Assembly: GCA_905479325.1 (NCBI GenBank)
Contig: CAJQLW010000045.1
Location: 1 to 45,398, forward strand
Reading direction: 5' to 3'
Length of the DNA: 45,398 nucleotides
Origin: an uncultured Flavobacteriales bacterium
GTDB lineage: Bacteria > Bacteroidota > Bacteroidia > Flavobacteriales_E > Vicingaceae
In this document: positions 9,101 to 14,481 of the stretch, one piece after another
How the letters are laid out: the number at the start of each line of letters is the position of its first letter
How positions within the stretch are numbered: the stretch's first letter is position 1
The notes under the pieces: model-generated
What the model was told of the DNA's origin: nothing
What the model saw: only the letters and a program-made list of their open reading frames with translations
Database searches by the model: none
Position numbers and translations under genes: made by a program

Positions 9101-11683
9101 AATGGCAATGTTATACGATTGACCTTTATTTGAAAAGTTAGCAGTAACAGAGAAGGTGTGATTGGCCTTAGCTCCGGGAGCCAACGTTCCAGGGAAAGTG
9201 TCTCTGATTACTGTACCATTGTCTATGCTTAAAGCTAATGGGATATTTGTTAGTGGCGCTGAACCAAAGTTTTCTATTTCAGCTATAATTGTACCTGAAG
9301 GCGTACAACCAGATACAGGAGAAACCAAAGAAGCAACTTTCCCATCTTGAGGGATTGGTTCAAAAATTTCAACATCATCAATGGCCATGTCACTTGTAAA
9401 GCTTCCACCGCGAATTCCACCAAACCTAATTTTTATACGTTGCCCGGCATATTGATTTAAATTTACCGTAGCTTTTAACCAAGGCGCAGTAGAGGTAGTT
9501 TGTGTTTGGCCATTAATTCTGAGTAACTGTATCCAGTTTGCTCCATCATTCACTTCTACAATCAAATCTCCCATGGCAGCTCCATATTTATGGTACCAAA
9601 ACTCCATAATTGCGCCTGACGCATTACCTAGATTAATACAAGGAGATTCTAAATATGCCGGTACAGTAGTCGCCCCTGTGGAGGTCTCCAAGTACATGAA
9701 ATTAGGAGGAGAATGTGCTACAGTAGGACCTGTGTTAAATGAATTGGTAGTATTGTTCCAGGGATGCCAAGTAAGATTGTTAACCGGGGTTGTTCTTACC
9801 CAAGGGAATGGAATTAACGAATTACCTCCGCCGCCGGTTCCTCTTACCCAACCAAAACCGTCGAAGTTTTGGAATACTGGTAAACTCAAAGAAGTTGGAG
9901 CAGGACCACCGGTAACTGTTCGGTTTAACAAACTGTCATTCTGGTTAAATCCATCATTCCTAGCAGACGCCCAAACGCTTAACGAATAGTTTCGTTGCTG
10001 GCTAAAATTCGCTCTTTGCGAGAAAACAAAATTTGTAAGTGAGTTTGGTAATAATGGCCCAATCAAAGTATCTCGAACAATCGGCAAGTTATCCACTCGA
10101 TAGAACATGTAAATTGTATCTAATGGATTGGCTCCTTTATTTTCTAACTCTACGATAACGTTTTCAGTAGCATAACCACATATTGGAGCTCCATTTTGAC
10201 TCGGGTAAGTAATTAAATTCGCACTCGCATCAAACGCCTGAGGGTAACGAATTGAAAAGTCATCAATCATTACACCATCTCTGAATCCACTACCATCTGT
10301 AGTAAATTTAAACCTAAAGTTTACTGAACCTTGGTTGGCAAATCCGGCCAAAACATTTTCTACAGGAATCCAACCGCCTGAAGTACCTTCCCAAAAGGGA
10401 GCACCGGTGGTAAACCAGTTTGTTGGATTAACTCCACCAGCATTGACGACATTCCAGGTTACTCCTCCATCTGTAGAAGCCTCAAAAGTCAATCGATCAA
10501 ATCCAGGTTCTGTGATATGATTTAAATTAAAAGATAAAATTGGATCTCCAATTGCCCCAGAAAAACTAAAGCAAGGAGAGTACAAATAGGATGTTTCAAA
10601 GTTGTTGTAGTTGCCATTCAGATTTGTAACGTAAGCATTCGTGCCAGAAGTTACCGAGTTAAAGTTTAACGAAGAAGGAGCTCCTCGTTCCCAACTCACA
10701 TTTGTTCCACCTGTTTTCCATCGGTCAATTCCTTCAAAATTGTCTACAACAGGATTTGGTGATGGCGTAAAGTTTGGTTCACTTTCTACTCTTGCTAAGG
10801 TGGAGTCATTGTCTCTGTTTCCGTCACCAGTTCGGTTGGTGTATGCAGTTAAATCATAAAACGCCTTTCTCAACATGTTAATGGTACCTGTAAATGTATA
10901 CAGGATTGAATCTCCGGCAGGAATGCTTGCAGAAATTGTTTCTGTATGCGCAATGGTTCCGTTTGTATCAATTACCACACTAAAACCAGAAGCAGGAGAA
11001 GAACCAAAATTTTTCACACGAACCTGCACTGTTTCAGCAGCTGAAAGACCACACGATGATGAAGGGTCTACAATTGCAGTCACCCCTACATCGTTGGCAA
11101 AAGGTGAAGAAATTAAAACATTATCCACACCAACATACCAACACCAGTCATTGCCATCAAAATAGGTAAAACGAACTTGACAGTTGGCATTTTTATAAGG
11201 CGTTATATCTACAACTGCCGTGGGGAAGTTATTGGCACATGCACCCAACCAGTTTCCACAATCATTTGTCGACCTAAAAAAAACGTCGATCCAATTTGTT
11301 CCGTCAAAAACGGAAACAATAAAACTATCCAATGGACCTGCGAACTCTCTAAAGTTATAATCGAACTGCAAGGTTGTATTTACCGCAAGAGCGTTGTTAA
11401 AACTTGGTGTAATCAAGTGCACCGTATTGTTGGTAGCACCAGAACCTAGTCCATCATCATCAAAATAGGCCATTGCCGTTCCGTCAATGTTGTTCACCCC
11501 TGCTTGAGTGGTTGATCCATCTGTACCAAAGCTCCAAGTGGTTGATCCGCTTGCTGCCGTGTTTGTCCAGTTAATGGGCAAGGCTGCACCGTTGAAATCT
11601 TCTTGAACGTGTATGTTCTGAGAAGTAGCATTAAACCCTATAAATAAAATAGTTACAACTGATAGGATGTATTTTTTCATCAT
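3155..11683 (-). CDS. Giant T9SS-sorted surface protein with eight MAM-like / CARDB-like modules
   Basis: This 2842-residue protein begins with a signal peptide (MMKKYILSVVTILFIGFNATSQ). Eight MAM-like jelly-roll modules follow, ending near residues 195, 481, 774, 1064, 1364, 1694, 1983 and 2299, each closing with a variant of the SDMAIDDIEI motif. Later modules show the MAM signatures GPxxDHTxGxGxxM, FWYHMFGxxMGxL and PWLxxxVxL. CARDB-like Ig modules alternate with them (SGCxxxxxxxVxIENFG, LxxPGKxYxxKAWT). Residues about 2436-2760 are PKD/Ig-like, and about 2764-2842 form a type A sorting domain (LSVFPNPVSDVLTITQ ... KGVYFVKIETDNGTIVHKVVKS). T9SS cargo is exported by Sec, crosses the outer membrane through the SprA pore and is cleaved at this domain, then anchored or released. 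MAM modules mediate adhesion in animals; an adhesive role here is inference. No catalytic site was seen. A strong terminator follows the gene. Confidence 0.92.
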   Translation of the reverse strand: MMKKYILSVVTILFIGFNATSQNIHVQEDFNGAALPINWTNTAASGSTTWSFGTDGSTTQAGVNNIDGTAMAYFDDDGLGSGATNNTVHLITPSFNNALAVNTTLQFDYNFREFAGPLDSFIVSVFDGTNWIDVFFRSTNDCGNWLGACANNFPTAVVDITPYKNANCQVRFTYFDGNDWCWYVGVDNVLISSPFANDVGVTAIVDPSSSCGLSAAETVQVRVKNFGSSPASGFSVVIDTNGTIAHTETISASIPAGDSILYTFTGTINMLRKAFYDLTAYTNRTGDGNRDNDSTLARVESEPNFTPSPNPVVDNFEGIDRWKTGGTNVSWERGAPSSLNFNSVTSGTNAYVTNLNGNYNNFETSYLYSPCFSFSGAIGDPILSFNLNHITEPGFDRLTFEASTDGGVTWNVVNAGGVNPTNWFTTGAPFWEGTSGGWIPVENVLAGFANQGSVNFRFKFTTDGSGFRDGVMIDDFSIRYPQAFDASANLITYPSQNGAPICGYATENVIVELENKGANPLDTIYMFYRVDNLPIVRDTLIGPLLPNSLTNFVFSQRANFSQQRNYSLSVWASARNDGFNQNDSLLNRTVTGGPAPTSLSLPVFQNFDGFGWVRGTGGGGNSLIPFPWVRTTPVNNLTWHPWNNTTNSFNTGPTVAHSPPNFMYLETSTGATTVPAYLESPCINLGNASGAIMEFWYHKYGAAMGDLIVEVNDGANWIQLLRINGQTQTTSTAPWLKATVNLNQYAGQRIKIRFGGIRGGSFTSDMAIDDVEIFEPIPQDGKVASLVSPVSGCTPSGTIIAEIENFGSAPLTNIPLALSIDNGTVIRDTFPGTLAPGAKANHTFSVTANFSNKGQSYNIAIWTEVLGDSNLFNDRLTTVIRNETRNPDYIEDFEGFVADPSCFGQNDADVLGSGWSMTSANGIGEWHVQDMAVCPNGTPGGNNTGPNSDHTSGTGVFMYLDGNSGEARLESPCIDFKNRAGAAMRFWYHKFGAGMGPLFVDVFADGVWNNGVFQINGQTQTSAGAPWLEAVAKFNQFGGKDLKVRFRGTAGFRNEMAIDDISFFAPFGKDARMLAVTGPESGCNINSASIISVEIDNFGVETLNANGDSLLLYYQIDSLPPVRDTFDLALPSEQSAFFTFTQPADLSIPGKTYFVKAWTAYIGEEDVSNDTLFNHKIINTTKSTDYFEDFETFRDARCDDILGQVLQEGWAETSTGSYNWQVQSSLCGKGALTTPTSSTGPVGDKTTGNGIFLFTEGDGTGTATFESPCIDLTNSVNPRFSFFYHRYGSNMNNLSVDVQVNGNWVNGVGTLNGQAQTAANAVWKQLTVDLTPYIGGLVQVRFRSVKTNFGTRTDMAIDDIFLHEAIAKDAGITEVIQPTGDACGLTTGNVVVNIENFGTTDITPGELIVEYNNNGGPYEADTIQQTIVAGTNLNYTFTTPIDLSNPGKQVIRARTILVGDTLGQNDGAFTTVINRQPGIPRYTQDFEELVMGVNAQGAPFYNADQLKGFTRFPPTGSPGRFMWHVVSGAGPYIDGQPPMPPGPPTGPSGDHTFATNRVNGKGTYMLLETDLKVLLATNPPAIPDAWFELPCGPMDFSTSKNGNVLLSYWYHMFGPQTGNIFVDVFTNNAWVQGIDVIRGQQHSDDTEPWLKRNVVLNRFVGSNDIRIRFRAETGYQGNPGDGRGGDIGIDDIEILDRAQIDAAAFSLIDPGSDCALTASERFRIRVQNLGTQDILNLNLGYQITFTPYGGKPVVLPVVRDSSIGQTIVPLAYFDFSFQNIDMSQPGKYFIKYWTELRGDEHLFNDTLTELITNTARPFNSCEDFSDIVSGNIAKDYKDGILPNDWEANTQAYTFVATVDGEVPDLKGHTGGLNDVFMYAADPPGPYAPAASMQSPCYDLTNTPAANLEFWYVMPSAGGALEIAVNQNGGAFQPIDTIKGAEGVARTWRKYEAVLADFVGANVQVRFRPIAPGGTYYAIDDVCIISPEPQQILFNEFANPVPGRCFYSDSEKVTIRVRNIGIDRIDSFQVVIAVDEDIVGNPRGSNGWRDTIWIRPGIAPPFFNPGELLSFTINEPRFNLDLSAYKDYFINAWLLLDGDIDTTNNLRLDYQITHGDPEDLPYVVDFEDPVDPLNGGVLIGNPTMDGYDWNVDGNGGLLPAWAVDRRGVTGPELDHTLGPVDTTGIVLSSNSAGGVLGDLIGYDSPCISLIGTSSPEMKFWYHMFGFAMGNLYLQINDDFGWVTVLTLSGQDPDQRINGRTPWKSRIVDLSAYRGKVIRYRFISERSAEYASNMAIDDIQVYDAAAIDIAPAALNEPNTDSTYCYAEENPLKIDVINNGSLPLDFTRDTVTLTALIFKDNQGDGIFIGPDTLTRKVFVNEFTDANGFPIPLPRDSIVTLAMDSTFDMSDTGSFYRFIIIAEVNGDLIKSNDQKDNIIIKSQRKVGEIVAILPNDTVCYGSPVLLAVRNQFGAVAWEESRIRNDGSTFGFFPGATNPFNRPNYTPILDSTTDLRSRVCPQLFVREGIDETTDSVRVEVLKPYKATAFGGERCENEGTPDVITVQVQPNITGVNYYRNPNATQPEAEIKVAPFSYALKEQLTETDTFYVETLIEVPNIAPNGLFCKSLQKVEVDRIIHSKPTISSFPKISDTTVYCGPGSGSILEQGDVFFVDLEVGRQDTYSWDIYLADASHNRTLLKADTVNTQSFAVDPWRMDVNRNGSYYILDVDVQTDAGCLFDATENTEIYFRVLDDCTVSLDDVEDEMGKLSVFPNPVSDVLTITQSSIETFNGSIFLLSAEGRLIESFEELTFGQLNHEINMSKLPKGVYFVKIETDNGTIVHKVVKS

Positions 11684-11784
11684 GTGAATTGTTTTAAAAA
11701 AAGGAATTTTAAAGATAACAAATAATTCTCAATTTGTTAACTCGTGTAGAAGACGCTTGAGAAATAAAAAAGGTTGCAAAAAAA

Positions 11785-11816
11785 AAGCCTCTCACTCAAT
11801 AAAGAGGCAGAGGCTT
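11785..11816 (-). terminator. Terminator downstream of trxB
   Basis: AAGCCTCT (11785-11792) pairs with AGAGGCTT (11809-11816); a competing inner arm AGAGGC at 11803-11808 could pair with the same 5' arm. Nine A residues on the plus strand just before it give a U tract on the minus-strand transcript. It lies 22 bases after the trxB stop. Confidence 0.75.
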
Positions 11817-11837
11817 CATTCAATCTAAAAAAACAGA

Positions 11838-12782
11838 TTAATGCTTTCCAGTTTCTGTAAGGTACCTTTCGGCATCTAAAGCTGCCATGCAACCTGTTCC
11901 TGCTGCAGTTACTGCCTGCCGATATACCTTATCTGCGGCATCACCAGAAGCAAAAACGCCCGGGATTTTGGTTTTAGATGTTCCTGGTTCAACAATTAAA
12001 TAACCTGTTTGATCCATATCTAACCACCCCTTAAAAATATCTGTATTTGGTTTGTGACCTATCGCTACAAAAAATCCGGTGCAGGCAAGGGTTAATTCTT
12101 CTCCTGTTTTATTATTTTTTGCCAATACGCCCTCAACGGCATTTTCCCCTAAAACTTCTACAGTTTCATGATTGAAAAGCACCTCAATATTTGGTGTATT
12201 AAGTACTCTGTCAGCCATAATTTTAGAAGCCCGAAACTCCTCTTTTCTAACCAACATAGTTACTTTTTTGCACAGTTTTGAAAGGTACGTAGCTTCTTCT
12301 GCTGCGGTATCTCCGGCACCAACAATAACCACATCTTGTCCTTTGTAAAAGAATCCATCGCAAACAGCGCAGGCACTCACACCAAATCCATTTAATCTTT
12401 CTTCAGATTCAAGGCCTAACCATTTTGCTGAAGCACCGGTAGAAATAATGATTGAGTCTGCGGTAATTTCCGTTTTATCGTCGACCCATACACGGTGAAC
12501 AGGACCTGTGAAGTCAACTTTTGTTACTAAACCAAAACGAACATCTGTTCCAAATCGTTCAGCTTGTTTTTGAAAATCAATCATCATGGAAGGGCCATTA
12601 ATTCCCTCAGGATAACCAGGGTAATTTTCAACATCATTGGTAATTGTAAGTTGACCTCCAGGCTGTAAACCTTGATACATTAACGGAGCCATGTCTGCTC
12701 TCGCTGCATATATTGCAGCCGTATAGCCTGCAGGGCCTGAACCAATTATTAAACACTTAACATGTTCTACATTTTCTGACAT
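11838..12782 (-). CDS. trxB: Thioredoxin-disulfide reductase
   Basis: A 314-residue cytoplasmic flavoprotein that uses NADPH to reduce thioredoxin (EC 1.8.1.9). The FAD-binding motif GSGPAGYTAAIYAARA is near residues 13-28, the redox-active CAVC near 137-140, the NADPH-binding GAGDTAAEEATYL near 155-167, and the C-terminal FAD motif GVFASGDAADKVYRQ near 276-290. Length and domain order match the low-molecular-weight bacterial enzyme. It stands alone: its terminator lies at 11785-11816, and the upstream side is the tRNA-containing gap. It presumably supplies reduced thioredoxin for cytoplasmic repair and ribonucleotide reduction; a link to the periplasmic TlpA-like protein at 40295 is only speculative. 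Confidence 0.97.
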   Translation of the reverse strand: MSENVEHVKCLIIGSGPAGYTAAIYAARADMAPLMYQGLQPGGQLTITNDVENYPGYPEGINGPSMMIDFQKQAERFGTDVRFGLVTKVDFTGPVHRVWVDDKTEITADSIIISTGASAKWLGLESEERLNGFGVSACAVCDGFFYKGQDVVIVGAGDTAAEEATYLSKLCKKVTMLVRKEEFRASKIMADRVLNTPNIEVLFNHETVEVLGENAVEGVLAKNNKTGEELTLACTGFFVAIGHKPNTDIFKGWLDMDQTGYLIVEPGTSKTKIPGVFASGDAADKVYRQAVTAAGTGCMAALDAERYLTETGKH

Positions 12783-12948
12783 ATTTCTATATTTTTTGGG
12801 AGCATAAAATTAGGGAATCAAACGCAATAAAAGTGTCTTGAATTGAACCAAAGAAGAGAACCACACAAACTTATATTTCAATTATTTAAACACATGCGGT
12901 ATTCATCTATTTGAAAAAAGTAAAAAAAACAAGATAATTCAACCTTCC

Positions 12949-12970
12949 CATCATTTGAAAAAGCAATTTT
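12949..12970 (+). repeat. Left copy of the tRNA-Pro upstream flank
   Basis: This 22-base segment (CATCATTTGAAAAAGCAATT plus TT) matches 13425-13446 with three differences. It stands 14 bases before the tRNA-like copy at 12985; the other lies 13 bases before the true tRNA at 13460. Weaker similarity continues outward. The upstream region of the tRNA gene was therefore duplicated along with the gene, so the left copy may also be transcribed. Confidence 0.65.
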
Positions 12971-13044
12971 AACCCTCTGTAAAACGGGGTGTCACGCTTA
13001 CAGCTTGATAAATCATGCTTGCAGCTTGACAGGCAGCTTAGTCC

Positions 13045-13061
13045 ACGCTAGAGCTTGGCGT
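13045..13061. repeat. 17-base hairpin insert in the D loop of the tRNA-like copy
   Basis: ACGCTA-GAGCT-TGGCGT forms a 6-bp stem (one G-T pair) with a 5-base loop. It lies exactly in the D loop of the duplicated tRNA and is flanked by a repeated CC (13043-13044 and 13063-13064), like a very short target duplication. Confidence 0.55.
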
Positions 13062-13121
13062 ACCGGTTAAAGTGCGCGTCTGGTACTGCTAAAGCAGCAT
13101 TTTTAAAGGGGCGCGAGAGCG

Positions 13122-13138
13122 TCACGCACCAAGCGTGA
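13122..13138. repeat. 17-base hairpin replacing the T arm of the tRNA-like copy
   Basis: TCACGC-ACCAA-GCGTGA is a perfect 6-bp stem with a 5-base loop, the same size and architecture as the D-loop insert. G13121 and T13139 could add a wobble pair. Its first six bases, TCACGC, also begin the insert at 12992. Confidence 0.6.
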
Positions 13139-13157
13139 TCATCCCGAACAGCTTTCA

Positions 13158-13412
13158 ATGTTTTATGCCTACATTTTATATAGCTCTATTAAGAACCGAT
13201 TTTACACAGGACAAACGGAGGATATTGCTACACGACTGCAAAGACACAATTCTGGTAAGGTGAAAAGCACTAAAAGTGGAGCTCCTTAGAAACTTGAACA
13301 TCATGAGGCTTTTGCAACAAGAACAGAAGCGGTAAAAAATAGATGCAGATTAAAAAGAGAGGTGCAAAAAGATATCTGGAAAATTTCAATACATCATAAA
13401 AAATTCAGTTAA
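13158..13412 (+). pseudogene. GIY-YIG nuclease (UPF0213/URI-like), interrupted by a stop
   Basis: The frame from ATG 13158 reads MFYAYILYSSIKNRFYTGQT, then DIATRLQRHNSGKVKSTKSGAP, then TAG at 13287, and continues open as KLEHHEAFATRTEAVKNRCR to TAA at 13412. The whole frame, 84 codons plus stop, is the usual length of single-domain GIY-YIG proteins. The tyrosines of the YIL and FYTG motifs, the Arg of TRLQRHN and the FATRTEAVK segment can be recognised. TAG stands where the family usually has Trp (PWKL), so one G-to-A change could have broken it. The usual VKRE is also changed (VKNR), which suggests loss of the catalytic Glu. Its start lies only 10 bases after the tRNA-like copy and its end 47 bases before the intact tRNA-Pro, so it may have been part of a tRNA-associated mobile unit. 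Confidence 0.8.
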
Positions 13413-13424
13413 TTTCATCTCATT

Positions 13425-13446
13425 CAACATTTGAAAATGTAATTTT
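13425..13446 (+). repeat. Right copy of the tRNA-Pro upstream flank
   Basis: This is the partner of 12949-12970, with 19 of 22 bases the same. It lies 13 bases before the tRNA-Pro gene and probably carries part of its promoter. Confidence 0.6.
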
Positions 13447-13459
13447 GCCATATTAAATA

Positions 13460-13534
13460 CGGGATGTAGCTTAGTCCGGTTAAAGTGCGCGTCTGGGGGG
13501 CGCGAGAGCGGTGGTTCGAATCCACTCATCCCGA
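13460..13534 (+). tRNA. tRNA-Pro (anticodon GGG)
   Basis: The sequence folds as a standard cloverleaf. The acceptor CGGGATG (13460-13466) pairs with CATCCCG (13527-13533), with discriminator A at 13534. The D arm runs from GCTT to AAGT. The anticodon stem is CGCGT/GCGCG around loop CTGGGGG, giving anticodon GGG. The T arm is GGTGG-TTCGAAT-CCACT. CCA is not encoded. A terminator hairpin begins seven bases later. Confidence 0.97.
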
Positions 13535-13540
13535 CTAACT

Positions 13541-13572
13541 AAAGAGCCTTCAATTAAAATTGAAGGCTCTTT
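13541..13572. terminator. Bidirectional terminator between tRNA-Pro and the lipoprotein gene
   Basis: AAAGAGCCTTCAAT (13541-13554) pairs perfectly with ATTGAAGGCTCTTT (13559-13572) around a 4-base loop, with T after it on the plus strand. It ends the tRNA transcript and, on the other strand, the comM-lipoprotein transcript whose last stop is at 13578. Confidence 0.85.
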
Positions 13573-13577
13573 TTATT

Positions 13578-14471
13578 TCATTGAATAAGGGCATTAAAAT
13601 TTCCATTTGAAATCTCAACTGGTTCTCCAAAGGCATTTCTAAGTGTGAAATTAAAAACACCTTGAATGCTATTATTAATTGTATCAATACGATTAATCAA
13701 CAAGCTTCCCGAGTCTCCTTCGTATCGGTTTTTGAAAACATTTGTAGAGAAGGTGTTTGAAACGTAAACGGCCGTTAATCCACCTGCGGAAAAGGTGTAT
13801 TCGCGTTCTTCAATTTGTTGTTCAACGGTAATTGTTATGGTAGTAGAATCTGAATTGCCTATTCCAACAAAGGTTTCAAATACAAATCCACCGAAGTTAT
13901 TGCTGGTAAATGTACACGATTCAGCAACAAATTGACGATTGTCAATTAAAGCTGTCATTTCTCCAAACAGGGGTTGCACTACTGGTACTTCTAAAAAAGA
14001 CCCGTTGGTAACAGAAAGTTCCAAGTCACCATTACTGGAGTAAAGAGTCCCTTTAAAGTTTCCTGAAACAACCATTCTGAGTGGGTCATACTTTGATATC
14101 TCAATTTCAATATCGGAATTCTTTCCTGGTTTGGTAGTACTAAAGATTTGCCCCCTAATATCTTTGTAATTCAGATAATTTTTAAGTGGATCAATAGACC
14201 CTAAATAATTTGCTTCCAGAACATCTGCTATTCCAAGGGCATAACTGACCTCATTGCTACTCGCAGCAATCACCAAACCTGTATTTCCCTTTAGCCCATT
14301 GGCTGTGGTTGTTTCAAATTTAGTATCGTTCAGGTTTAACTCAAAAGGCTTTGTAGGTAAACCGTTCAGCTCAAATAAATCATTGAGGGTAAACGGCTCA
14401 GCTTCTTTTTCACAACTCCAAAGGACGATGCTAAAAATCAGTAACTGTAAGATGTAAAAAAATCTTTTCAT
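13578..14471 (-). CDS. Predicted lipoprotein of unknown function
   Basis: A 297-residue protein with a lipoprotein signal, MKRFFYILQLLIFSIVLWSC, in which LWSC fits a lipobox with Cys at residue 20. The mature part is rich in beta-strand-like sequence with no recognisable catalytic motif; two similar stretches (NGDLELSVTNGSFLEVP and residues near GNFKGTLYSS) suggest a beta-sandwich of the kind common in small Bacteroidota lipoproteins. The gene follows comM with 10 bases between, probably in one transcript that ends at the 13541-13572 hairpin. ComM homologues occur in many contexts, so the pairing says little about function. Confident as a gene, unknown in role. Confidence 0.85.
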   Translation of the reverse strand: MKRFFYILQLLIFSIVLWSCEKEAEPFTLNDLFELNGLPTKPFELNLNDTKFETTTANGLKGNTGLVIAASSNEVSYALGIADVLEANYLGSIDPLKNYLNYKDIRGQIFSTTKPGKNSDIEIEISKYDPLRMVVSGNFKGTLYSSNGDLELSVTNGSFLEVPVVQPLFGEMTALIDNRQFVAESCTFTSNNFGGFVFETFVGIGNSDSTTITITVEQQIEEREYTFSAGGLTAVYVSNTFSTNVFKNRYEGDSGSLLINRIDTINNSIQGVFNFTLRNAFGEPVEISNGNFNALIQ

Positions 14472-14481
14472 TGCATCAAAA

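Larger units (their letters stand above)
12985..13147 (+). pseudogene. Expanded tRNA-Pro-like copy with inserts in junction and loops, T arm replaced
   Basis: Colinear blocks match the tRNA at 13460: CGGGGTGT (12985-12992), AGCTTAGTCC (13035-13044), GGTTAAAGTGCGCGTCTGG (13065-13083), GGGGCGCGAGAGCG (13108-13121) and CATCCCGA (13140-13147). That is 58 of 59 aligned bases identical; the one change (A5 to G) still allows G-U pairing. Acceptor, D and anticodon helices can all form. Extra sequence lies between positions 8 and 9 (42 bases), in the D loop (20 bases including a repeated CC), and in the anticodon loop splitting GGG (24 bases). The T arm is replaced by TCACGC-ACCAA-GCGTGA, so there is no TTCGAAT loop. 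It cannot act as an ordinary tRNA. It could be a pseudogene invaded by hairpins or a tRNA-derived structured RNA; only the sequence relationship is certain. Confidence 0.75.

Noticed and set aside
12783-13577. CRISPR array or direct-repeat cluster suggested by the repeated GCTTACAGCTTGA / GCTTGCAGCTTGA at 12996-13029
   Set aside because: Only two imperfect 13-base copies 21 bases apart and no regular spacers; better explained as part of the insert in the tRNA-like copy.
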